Shown: piece after piece, positions 1 to 6,944 of the stretch | Layout: each line of letters begins with the position of its first letter | How positions within the stretch are numbered: position 1 is the first letter of the stretch | Assembly: GCA_030595585.1 (NCBI GenBank) | Contig: JAUVCY010000056.1 | Coordinates: 1 to 8,845 of the forward strand | Direction: 5' to 3' | Length of the DNA stretch: 8,845 nucleotides | From: Thermoplasmatota archaeon | GTDB taxonomy: Archaea > Thermoplasmatota > Penumbrarchaeia > Penumbrarchaeales > Penumbrarchaeaceae | Notes under the pieces: model-generated | The model's database searches: none | Seen by the model: only the letters and a program-made list of their open reading frames with translations | Told to the model about the DNA's origin: nothing | Position numbers and translations under genes: made by a program

Positions 1-140
1 CGCCCCCCCTGTTCAGAGCGAATGCGGACTCTTGAACGCCACCCCACCTCGCCGATAGTCTTTAATAACACGTTTGCGCAATTTTCGGAAAGGATAAGAT
101 AATGTATCTAATTGACAATGGTCATATGGGTTAGAGAGAA
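1..140. other. Leader region, no recognisable gene
   Basis: I recognise no gene here. One plus-strand frame is open from the window edge to a TAA at 100-102 and could be the last ~33 codons of an upstream gene, but its translation resembles nothing I know. Bases 1-60 are C-rich and contain an imperfect inverted repeat (11-18 against 29-37, one bulged base, 10-base loop). From 61 the sequence turns AT-rich; the TTTAATAA at 61-68 is a plausible TATA box for the gene starting at 141, which would give a leader of about 50 bases. Confidence 0.4.
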
Positions 141-1058
141 ATGAAATGGAATCCAATGCTATCTGGGCTCATCTCATTATTGACAATAACAATTCTGGTT
201 GCAGTACCCAACGGACCAATTGATAATGCGGAAGCCGTTTCAATGATCGATCCATATTTCTCCATCCAACTCGATCACGACAAATATTATACAGATGTCC
301 ATCCGGGATCCGACGGTATTGTGAAAGTTACAGGTAATGTGACCGTTTCCTCATCCTGGAATGACGTACAAAGCTATTCTGTGATCCTGGTGGTTGACGG
401 TGGGGGTTGGCCTACTTCCGCACCAGAAAGAATGACATTCTCAGAGGAAAAAACAACAATACCTTTTGAGGCTTCCATACAGGTCCCAATCGAGACCTCA
501 AGCCGGATTACGGGTCAATTAACAATATCTGGAAGATGGTCCCCGGATTCAGATGGGATTGGTGGCATTATTGAGAATAAGACTGCTGCAATTTTCGCGA
601 ATAAATATTATGACCTAGCTGTCGGACTTGAGGAGAGACATGCCAATGCCAATATTGGGGACACGCATGGTTTCAAATGCAGATTGATTAACCAGGGGAA
701 CGGAGAGGATTCGGTAAAGGTCGAAATTGTGAATCTAATTGAGCTCACAAATATGAGTTGGGAAGTACAATTGTCTCAGGACAAGTTTCAGATCCCAGAA
801 AAGCAGGAGAGGATTCTTCATATCTCTGTTATGGTCGGAAACTTCACCTCACCTGGTAACTATTCCATCAAATTGAGATTTTTCTCACCTGAAGCCGAAG
901 CATTAGAAACGGCCTCTAACATCCATGAAATGAACTTTACCATCGAAGTATACGAAGTTAACGAGAGTGAAGTCCCAAACATCGGAGTGGCGCAATTAAT
1001 CGCGATAATAATTCTTTTTTCCGTTCTGATCTCACTAATTCGAAGAAGGAATCGATAA
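141..1058 (+). CDS. Secreted or surface protein with C-terminal membrane anchor, unknown function
   Basis: This 305-residue protein has a secretory N-terminus (one Lys, a hydrophobic stretch at residues 8-22, likely cleavage after the AEA at 30-32). It ends in a transmembrane helix (about 283-300) followed by a basic RRRNR tail, so the body should sit outside the cell with the tail in the cytoplasm. The outer part is beta-rich. From Tyr156 onward it reads like a CARDB/NEW3-type Ig-fold (alternating hydrophobics, an INQGN turn, a late NYSIKLRF strand). Several N-glycosylation sequons (NVT, NKT, NMS, NFT, NYS) fit a glycosylated archaeal envelope protein. The layout resembles proteins labelled choice-of-anchor in archaeal genomes, possibly the T type; that is from memory of the family style and not verified. 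No catalytic motif is visible. ATG at 141 lacks a strong Shine-Dalgarno, but a start elsewhere would shorten or lose the signal peptide. Third codon positions are AT-rich compared with the protease gene downstream. Confidence 0.85.
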   Translation: MKWNPMLSGLISLLTITILVAVPNGPIDNAEAVSMIDPYFSIQLDHDKYYTDVHPGSDGIVKVTGNVTVSSSWNDVQSYSVILVVDGGGWPTSAPERMTFSEEKTTIPFEASIQVPIETSSRITGQLTISGRWSPDSDGIGGIIENKTAAIFANKYYDLAVGLEERHANANIGDTHGFKCRLINQGNGEDSVKVEIVNLIELTNMSWEVQLSQDKFQIPEKQERILHISVMVGNFTSPGNYSIKLRFFSPEAEALETASNIHEMNFTIEVYEVNESEVPNIGVAQLIAIIILFSVLISLIRRRNR

Positions 1059-1220
1059 TAACAAAAGGTTTCTGAATTTTGCCTCTTAACGTAAATCCCA
1101 GAAACAGATTTCCAATAATATGTGAATATCGTTACGGAGTTAAAATATCAAATAATAATTTATAAATAACAGAAAGTAATTTTTAGAGTGAAATGGAATT
1201 AAGAAATAGGGGGTGATACC
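1059..1220 (+). promoter_or_regulatory. Intergenic region with archaeal TATA box and Shine-Dalgarno
   Basis: This is AT-rich spacer between two same-strand genes. The TTTATAAATAA at 1159-1169 is the best archaeal TATA box in the window and predicts a transcription start near 1188-1192. The GGGGGTGAT at 1209-1217 matches the archaeal anti-Shine-Dalgarno target (GGAGGTGAT) at 8 of 9 positions. A 7-codon ORF (ATG 1193-1195, TGA 1214-1216) starts almost at the predicted transcription start and ends inside that Shine-Dalgarno. T-rich patches just after 1058 may help terminate the upstream gene, but there is no clear hairpin. Confidence 0.6.
1209..1217 (+). promoter_or_regulatory. Strong Shine-Dalgarno pointing to an ATT start at 1221
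   Basis: GGGGGTGAT differs by one base from GGAGGTGAT. Seven bases separate its G-run from an in-frame ATT at 1221-1223, a normal initiation distance, whereas the TTG at 1245 is 31 bases from the G-run. The GTG inside this motif (1214) is in another frame and stops after 11 codons. Confidence 0.55.
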
Positions 1221-1244
1221 ATTACAACAATATCAGTATGGCCA

Positions 1245-1475
1245 TTGATAACCCTTGCTGGGTTAGGTATTTCTTTGATAATATTTTTAGTTAAATATTT
1301 TGGAAAGAAGAAGACCAATGAACTACTCAATGATCCATCCTCGGATGCTAATGTTTATCTTGAAATCAACTGCAGAAAATGTGGTTTGAACAATCAGATC
1401 AATTGGGATAGGAAAGAGGAGATCAAATGCATATCATGTGACACACGATTAAATGTCAGTGATAGAATAAATTAA
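1245..1475 (+). CDS. Small membrane-anchored zinc-ribbon protein, unknown function
   Basis: Coordinates begin at the only canonical start codon (TTG at 1245), giving 76 residues. I think translation more likely begins at ATT 1221, in frame, because a near-perfect Shine-Dalgarno (1209-1217) lies just before it and nothing usable precedes the TTG. That form has 84 residues and a fuller N-terminal transmembrane helix. After the helix come a basic stop-transfer (KYFGKKK) and then, on the presumed cytoplasmic side, a CxxC-x15-CxxC zinc ribbon (Cys43, Cys46, Cys62, Cys65 in the TTG numbering). Such ribbons bind zinc structurally and often mediate protein or nucleic-acid contacts; the partner is unknown. 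The gene has its own TATA box at 1159-1169, and its stop lies 23 bases from the stop of the convergent gene. I do not recognise a named family. Four correctly spaced cysteines make a real gene likely despite its size. Confidence 0.75.
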   Translation: MITLAGLGISLIIFLVKYFGKKKTNELLNDPSSDANVYLEINCRKCGLNNQINWDRKEEIKCISCDTRLNVSDRIN

Positions 1476-1498
1476 ACATCTAAAATTATTGGAAATAT

Positions 1499-2005
1499 TC
1501 ACTTGTAGAACGATTTCAGATATACCATCGCAGCCTGTTTGTCCTTGAACTCCTTGTAGCCGAATTGAAAGGTCTCATCCATTTTCTTCAGGGACGAAAG
1601 CAACGTTCTCTTTTGGTCCATTGGGAACCAATCGGAAATGGCTATGATCTTTGAAGGGTCCTTTGAAAGAAGAAGGATGACTATCCTACCCTTTCCGACA
1701 AGCCCCACCACGACCTTGATATCCACAAGATCGATCTCCACCTTCTTCCCAAACCTCTTTTCCAGTACCACCGATCTCTCCCCGACATTAACTGTAGAAT
1801 GATTCAATATGTCCTTTAAAATAACTGCCGGAGATACCAACCCAACTACCAATGGAAGCATAAGGAACGTAAATTCCTTCACCTCAACAACCATTAACAG
1901 GATCAGGAAAAGAAGCGCCATTAATATTGGCACTTCCAACATCATGAATAAAAATGCGAATTTCTGCACCTTCGGCAGGTGTTTGAATGAACTATCCATC
2001 TTCAA
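1499..2005 (-). CDS. Two-helix membrane protein with PH-like domain, unknown function
   Basis: This 168-residue protein has two adjacent transmembrane helices (about residues 16-40 and 45-65) with a short loop. Residues ~70-145 follow the pattern of a bacterial-type PH-like domain (DUF304/YcxB-like): several short beta strands with a conserved-looking EKRFGKK turn, then an amphipathic helix (LLSSLKKM). The domain probably faces the cytoplasm and may scaffold at the membrane; no enzyme motif is visible. The family call is from the helix-helix-beta-helix pattern alone. Two starts compete: TTG at 2005-2003, six bases after a GGGGG run (2012-2016 on the plus strand), and ATG at 1999-1997, twelve bases after it. 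The proteins differ by only two residues. The gene is convergent with the zinc-ribbon gene and divergent from the large protease gene. Confidence 0.75.
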   Translation of the reverse strand: MKMDSSFKHLPKVQKFAFLFMMLEVPILMALLFLILLMVVEVKEFTFLMLPLVVGLVSPAVILKDILNHSTVNVGERSVVLEKRFGKKVEIDLVDIKVVVGLVGKGRIVILLLSKDPSKIIAISDWFPMDQKRTLLSSLKKMDETFQFGYKEFKDKQAAMVYLKSFYK

Positions 2006-2170
2006 ATGTCTCCCCCGTCAGGAAAAGATGCTCATTGTTTAATAATCTATCAGCTCCAGATCCTGATCATCAATAGATGCAGAGTAACCAAAGTGTAACA
2101 TAATAGGCAAATATGTAAAATAGGAAAAAGTATACACTACCATCGGAAGAGCAAGCAGGAGTTAAACCGA
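2006..2170. promoter_or_regulatory. Divergent promoter region
   Basis: These 165 bases separate two divergent genes and are AT-rich. For the leftward gene, ATTATTAAA (complement of 2038-2046) is TATA-like but would place the transcription start almost in the Shine-Dalgarno (GGGGGAG, complement of 2010-2016), so another promoter further right may exist. For the rightward protease gene, candidates are the AT-rich stretch at 2111-2122 (start near 2143, leader ~28 bases including AGGAG at 2157-2161) and AAAAGTATACAC around 2127-2137. AGGAG sits nine bases before ATG 2171 and supports that start. I see no operator-like dyad. Confidence 0.5.
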
Positions 2171-5100
2171 ATGATACGACCGGAGAGTTCAAATTCGATC
2201 AAGAGGGCGATGATGATCCTGCTGGCAATGGTCCTGCTACTGCCTGTAGCTGGGGTCGCAATATCCACTGAAGATGGTCAGGACCAGATCGGCTTCTCCA
2301 CCGACCCCACTTACCTGAGGACCCTCTGGGGGGACCTCACCATTGAAAATATGGGACCCCTCCCTTACAATGACCTTTCCAACGAGGGGACCAGATACCA
2401 CATCGTCCAGTTCAATGACGTTATCCACCCCTATTTCCTTGACGGCATCAGGGGGACGGGCGCGGTGCCCCTTGAATACTTCCCCGACCACGCGATGGTT
2501 GTGGACCTTCACGGCGCCGATATCAGTGACCTTCAGATATTGAACGGTGTCATTGGAACGGCCCCCTACCACCCCGGACTGAAATTTCACCCATCCCTAC
2601 TCGATATCGTCGATGGCGATCTGCTCGGACATGAAAAAGATGGGTCCATTATCGTTGATACTTTCTCCTACGATCAAGATGTGATCATGGAGCTGTTGCC
2701 GCTGGGCACCTGGGTAGAACAGGTCTCCATGACCAGATACGAGATAGGGCTTCCCATCATATCTTTTCAGAACTTGATATCCCTGGAAGAGGTGAAATGG
2801 GTCGAGTTGAGGCCCACGCTGATCCTGAACAACAACGTCGCAGACGGCATCATAGATGTTGACACCATTCGAAATACACTTGGATATGACGGAACCGGAC
2901 AGACCGTTGCCGTGTGCGATTCCGGGATAGACACAGGCGTTGACGACCACAATGTGGACGGCGACATCCACCTGGACTTCGATAACAGAGTGACGATATT
3001 CAACTGGGCAGGGTCCTCCGCCGACGATGGTATAGGACACGGAACGCACGTCACCGGATCCGTTGCAGGGGACGGCTCCTCTTCCAGCGGCTCCATTCAG
3101 GGAATGGCCCCCAACGCGTCCATAGTATTCCAGGGAATAGGGACCGACTCGGGAGGCCTCTCCACACCCGGAAACCTCAGCCGGCTGTTCACTCAGGCTT
3201 ACAACAACGGCGCAAGGGTGCACACCAACAGCTGGGGATCGTCCGGTTCATACGGCGTTTACACCACAAGTTCAAGGGACGCCGATTGGTCCATGTTCTA
3301 TTACCCCGAGCTGGTCATCCTCTTCTCTGCCGGGAACTCGGGAACGGACTCTTCGCCGACGGATGGGAAGGTGGACTCCGATTCGATCTCACCTCCATCC
3401 ACGGCTAAGAGCATCATCACAGTGGGAGCCTCGGAGAACCTCAGGTCCTCCGGGGGACTGCAGTGGAGCTGGGGAAGCCTCTGGCCATCCGAGTTCCCCC
3501 AAAACCCCATAAGATCGGATGCTGTCTCGGACGACGAGGACGGCCTCGCCGCCTTCTCATCAAGGGGCCCCACGGACGACGGAAGGATGAAACCCGATAT
3601 AGTCGCACCTGGAACCAACATCCTCTCCACCAGGTCGACCGCCTCGTCAACGAACGGGTGGGGCACCTACTCGAACAACAACTACCTCTACATGGGGGGA
3701 ACCTCCATGTCCTGTCCAATTACTGCGGGAACTGCAGCCCTCGTCAGGGAGTATTACAACAGGACCCACGATATCGACGACCCACTGGGCTCTCTTGTGA
3801 AAGCAACGCTCATCAACGGAGCGGTAGATATGACCCCGGGCCAGTACGGCACAAACCCCACCACCCAGGAGGTCAATAGAAGGCCCGACATGGATCAGGG
3901 GTGGGGCAGGATCAATCTCAAGGGTTCTGTGGACCCCACAGGTAAGAGCGTGGCCTATCTCGAAGAGCGCGACGGTATCACCACGGGTGAGAACGTAACC
4001 CGTGGCCTCAGGGTGAACTCGGGAAATGAGCTCAGACTCACACTGGCCTGGAGCGATTATCCGGGTAACCCCGCGTCATCCAAACAGCTGGTCAACGACC
4101 TGGACCTCAGGCTCACCGCCCCCAACGGCACGGTCTATCACGGAAACGACTTCTCCTATCCTTTCGACGACTCAAGAGATGATACCAATCCGGTTGAAGG
4201 CATCTCCATCCCCAACCCTGCTGCGGGGTGGTGGATCGTGGAGGTCATCGGATACAACGTCCCCTTGGGCCCACAGCATTTCAGCCTGGTGGGCTCCGGC
4301 GACGTGACCAACTTCATTAACGACATGATCCTGTTCGACGATGAATACTACGAGGTCGAAGGGGACACGGTCACCATTGAGCTCAGGATGAGGTCGTCAC
4401 AGGGAGCAGGCGCGGTTTCCATCAACCTCTCCTCCACATCGGACCCCATCGTCAGGAACTTCACTCTTACAGAGGTCGAGCCGGGTATATTCAGCTCCAG
4501 CATCAACACCTCCACGACGATCTCAGATCCCGAACACATCCTCGTCGCACACGACGACGTGCTCAGGGTGAACTTCACCGACCCTCTTCTGGGGGGGTTG
4601 TTCGAGGATACCGCCGTCGCCAAGGTCCCCCAGGTGGTAAACCTCATCAAGCAGGACCAGAACCACCTCACCTACTCCTATTCCGATACCATTGACCTCT
4701 ATGGCGAAGGGTACGCCGGAGCCGATGCCTTCTGGACCCTGAACAACACCTCCATTGGCTGGAAGAAGCTCCATGATGATGGTACGCCTCCCGACATCAC
4801 CCCATTGAACGGCGAGTTCCACTCCACCTGGACGGTCGACAGGGAGCTGTATTTTGAGGATATGATAATGGTGAGGGTTGACGACCCGTTCCTCGGCCCC
4901 TTGTATTACCCACAGTTCACCATAGAGATCAATACGAGCCTTCCCAAGATACCGGAGAACCTCTCGGCAGAACCACTGATCGAGGGTAACGGCATCCTTT
5001 TGAAATGGAAGAGGACCTTCGAGGCAAATATCTCCCATTACATCGTCTACATCAACAATACGGAAGCCGTCGACTATCAGATGTCATCCTGGTTACCGGT

Positions 5101-6916
5101 ACAGACCACTGTTAGCCATATCAACACGTCCACCGTCAAAGGACTTGTGGATGACATTGACTACCACTTCAGGGTAGCATCCGTGGATGACGATTCCATA
5201 CGATCGTCCCTCTCCCTCATGATCACCGGAACTCCACACGATTCTCTTGCTCCATTTATTGCACCCACAGAAACTCCCTTTACGCTAGCGGGAAACTCAA
5301 CCATAATATTCGATGCGGATGACGACCTGGAACACATCGAGATGGAGTACTATCACGATACCAACGGCAACGGCCTTGCAGATGACAACGGCAGCTTCCT
5401 CCCCGCAGCGAACGGAACGGGGCCCGAGGTCCACTGGGACACCAGGGTGGAGGCGGGAGGTCCTGGAAACCTTGAAAACGTCATCCTCAGATACAGGGGG
5501 GAGGACGAGGTTCCCAATATGTCTCCGTGGTTTTCAACAGGCGGATACAGCATAGATAATATCGGCCCGCTGAACATCTCCCTTCACGACCTGCCTGCCA
5601 GGATCACAAACGTATCGCACTACGACATTTACGGGACCACCGAACTTCTATCCTCATTGGAGACCCGTGTGAACGGGGTCGTCCAGTCCACGGCCAGGGC
5701 TGGTTCAACGGGCATATTCGATATCCCCCTTGACCTTGATGAGGGGTTCAACCGGGTGGATTTCGTCGTATACGACAGGCACGGCGCCGGCCCCACGGTC
5801 TTTACAAGGGAGTTCACACTCGACACCATGAGCCCTGTAGCAAGAATAGATGGGCTCAACGACACCACCGCATTCGAGATCAGCCCTGATAAGTTCACCT
5901 TCAACTCAACTAGCTTTGACGAGGGAGTGGACCCGGATTACAGGGGGATAGTAAACACCACATGGAAGGTGATCAACCCTTCAAAGATCACCAGGACCTA
6001 CTGGTCGAGCGGATCACTTGACCTGATCTTCAGGGATATCGGAAAGTATGTGATAACCATCTGCGTGATCGATCAGGCCGGAAACTGGGGCCGCAGGTCC
6101 TACAACTTCACCGTCTTCGATGCGACACCACCTGATGTGGTGATCATGGGACCAAGGATGGTCAACGAGGACTCTGTTGTGGATTACTCCAGCGAGCTCA
6201 CCACCGACAACGACCCGACCCTGCGAGAGTGGAGGAGGGGGATCTTTGAATGGACCTTCACCGGCCTCAACGGTTTCATAAGTGTATCAAGCAACGAGAA
6301 GAGCACGGTCATATTCCCCGACCCGGGATCGTACAGCGCCACGTTGAAGGTGACGGACCCTGCGGGTAACGAGGGTATCTTCGTGCAGGTCATAGAGGTT
6401 CTTGACATCACCGCACCTGATGGAAAGATCCTGGGGCCATCCATAGGAGACCTGGGCTACCACCTTGTTTTCTGGGCGGACCTTGAGGATAACGACCCTG
6501 GTTTCCAGGAGGAGGGCTCCTATTCATGGACACTCGGTTTTGATGATAACGAGTCGGTTGATGATATTACCTCCAGAACCGACAGGTTCGATCACGTCTT
6601 CGAGACCTCGGGCAACTACACGCTTTCGCTTTCCGTGACCGACGCATCCGGTAACGAGATGATCAAGCAGAGATCCATATACATCCGGCCTTATTCGGCT
6701 CCAGCATCAGGGGGGAACGTCGAGGAGGGAGAGGAGATCCCATATCTGTACCTCTTCATTGTCGCCGCTGTGCTGATTCTCCTTATTGTGACCGTTTTCA
6801 TCATCGTCAAGGCCCGTGAGGGGGATGATGCTTCCGACGAGGGTTGGGAGGACGATGACGACGAAGATGAGGAAAATTGGGACGACGATGACGACGAGGA
6901 CGAATGGGACGATTAG
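2171..6916 (+). CDS. Giant KP-43-type subtilisin-like serine protease, membrane-tethered
   Basis: This 1581-residue S8 endopeptidase is predicted to be exported and anchored. A signal peptide (cleavage likely after Ala30, VAGVA) is followed by a ~190-residue propeptide. The catalytic domain (about 221-590) has Asp250 in DSG, His290 in GHGTH, oxyanion Asn389 in SAGNSG and Ser512 in GTSMS, so it should be active. Segments such as GARVHTNSWG and FSSRGPT, and the following beta-barrel (about 594-715; AWSDYPG, LVNDLDLRLTAPNGT, YNVPLGPQHFSL), match the Bacillus KP-43 subfamily closely. A stalk follows: beta-sandwich domains (~716-925), an FN3 domain (~926-1023), an Ig-like domain with a DTNGNGLADD loop (1063-1072), another Ig-like domain, and three degenerate PKD-like domains (~1222-1318, 1322-1415, 1420-1512). 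A transmembrane helix (~1525-1546), KAR, and a tail with 23 Asp/Glu in 31 residues end the protein. It probably digests extracellular protein at the cell surface. The phosphoesterase gene follows after 28 bases. Stalk boundaries are approximate. Confidence 0.95.
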   Translation: MIRPESSNSIKRAMMILLAMVLLLPVAGVAISTEDGQDQIGFSTDPTYLRTLWGDLTIENMGPLPYNDLSNEGTRYHIVQFNDVIHPYFLDGIRGTGAVPLEYFPDHAMVVDLHGADISDLQILNGVIGTAPYHPGLKFHPSLLDIVDGDLLGHEKDGSIIVDTFSYDQDVIMELLPLGTWVEQVSMTRYEIGLPIISFQNLISLEEVKWVELRPTLILNNNVADGIIDVDTIRNTLGYDGTGQTVAVCDSGIDTGVDDHNVDGDIHLDFDNRVTIFNWAGSSADDGIGHGTHVTGSVAGDGSSSSGSIQGMAPNASIVFQGIGTDSGGLSTPGNLSRLFTQAYNNGARVHTNSWGSSGSYGVYTTSSRDADWSMFYYPELVILFSAGNSGTDSSPTDGKVDSDSISPPSTAKSIITVGASENLRSSGGLQWSWGSLWPSEFPQNPIRSDAVSDDEDGLAAFSSRGPTDDGRMKPDIVAPGTNILSTRSTASSTNGWGTYSNNNYLYMGGTSMSCPITAGTAALVREYYNRTHDIDDPLGSLVKATLINGAVDMTPGQYGTNPTTQEVNRRPDMDQGWGRINLKGSVDPTGKSVAYLEERDGITTGENVTRGLRVNSGNELRLTLAWSDYPGNPASSKQLVNDLDLRLTAPNGTVYHGNDFSYPFDDSRDDTNPVEGISIPNPAAGWWIVEVIGYNVPLGPQHFSLVGSGDVTNFINDMILFDDEYYEVEGDTVTIELRMRSSQGAGAVSINLSSTSDPIVRNFTLTEVEPGIFSSSINTSTTISDPEHILVAHDDVLRVNFTDPLLGGLFEDTAVAKVPQVVNLIKQDQNHLTYSYSDTIDLYGEGYAGADAFWTLNNTSIGWKKLHDDGTPPDITPLNGEFHSTWTVDRELYFEDMIMVRVDDPFLGPLYYPQFTIEINTSLPKIPENLSAEPLIEGNGILLKWKRTFEANISHYIVYINNTEAVDYQMSSWLPVQTTVSHINTSTVKGLVDDIDYHFRVASVDDDSIRSSLSLMITGTPHDSLAPFIAPTETPFTLAGNSTIIFDADDDLEHIEMEYYHDTNGNGLADDNGSFLPAANGTGPEVHWDTRVEAGGPGNLENVILRYRGEDEVPNMSPWFSTGGYSIDNIGPLNISLHDLPARITNVSHYDIYGTTELLSSLETRVNGVVQSTARAGSTGIFDIPLDLDEGFNRVDFVVYDRHGAGPTVFTREFTLDTMSPVARIDGLNDTTAFEISPDKFTFNSTSFDEGVDPDYRGIVNTTWKVINPSKITRTYWSSGSLDLIFRDIGKYVITICVIDQAGNWGRRSYNFTVFDATPPDVVIMGPRMVNEDSVVDYSSELTTDNDPTLREWRRGIFEWTFTGLNGFISVSSNEKSTVIFPDPGSYSATLKVTDPAGNEGIFVQVIEVLDITAPDGKILGPSIGDLGYHLVFWADLEDNDPGFQEEGSYSWTLGFDDNESVDDITSRTDRFDHVFETSGNYTLSLSVTDASGNEMIKQRSIYIRPYSAPASGGNVEEGEEIPYLYLFIVAAVLILLIVTVFIIVKAREGDDASDEGWEDDDDEDEENWDDDDDEDEWDD
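6851..6904 (+). repeat. Two 21-base units encoding the acidic tail (DDDDEDE twice)
   Basis: Units at 6851-6871 and 6884-6904 begin 33 bases apart, lie inside the protease gene and both encode DDDDEDE (residues 1561-1567 and 1572-1578). They differ at three bases, all synonymous third positions (GAA/GAG, GAT/GAC, GAG/GAA). Trp1559, Trp1570 and Trp1579 flank them. The pattern is either an old internal duplication or low-complexity convergence under selection for acidity. Confidence 0.7.
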
Positions 6917-6929
6917 ATCTTGAACTGAT

Positions 6930-6934
6930 GGAGG
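6930..6934 (+). promoter_or_regulatory. Ribosome binding site of the metallophosphoesterase gene
   Basis: GGAGG lies ten bases before ATG 6945, inside the 28-base gap after the protease stop codon. It fixes the start, and the short gap without a TATA box suggests one transcript for both genes. Confidence 0.65.
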
Positions 6935-6944
6935 CAGGGTCGAA

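Noticed and set aside
1..60. Possible tRNA or other known RNA gene
   Set aside because: No T-loop (GTTCGA-type) sequence, anticodon arm or CCA-adjacent acceptor stem can be built on either strand within the visible bases.
2077..2103. Short ORF MQSNQSVT upstream of the protease gene
   Set aside because: It ends 67 bases before the protease start, has no Shine-Dalgarno and touches no start signal. It also shows that such tiny ORFs occur by chance here.
2597..3879. Long open frames antisense or out of frame within the protease gene (for example 2597-3223 minus and 3463-3879 plus)
   Set aside because: They lie wholly inside a gene with clear catalytic motifs, have low-complexity translations without domains, and lack ribosome binding sites. 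They are shadows of GC-rich codon use.
5836..6702. Three PKD-like domains as a recent tandem DNA duplication
   Set aside because: The domains share fold-level patterns (a Trp strand and a late D-x-A/S-GN turn) but little nucleotide identity, so they are ancient repeats, not a recent DNA repeat.
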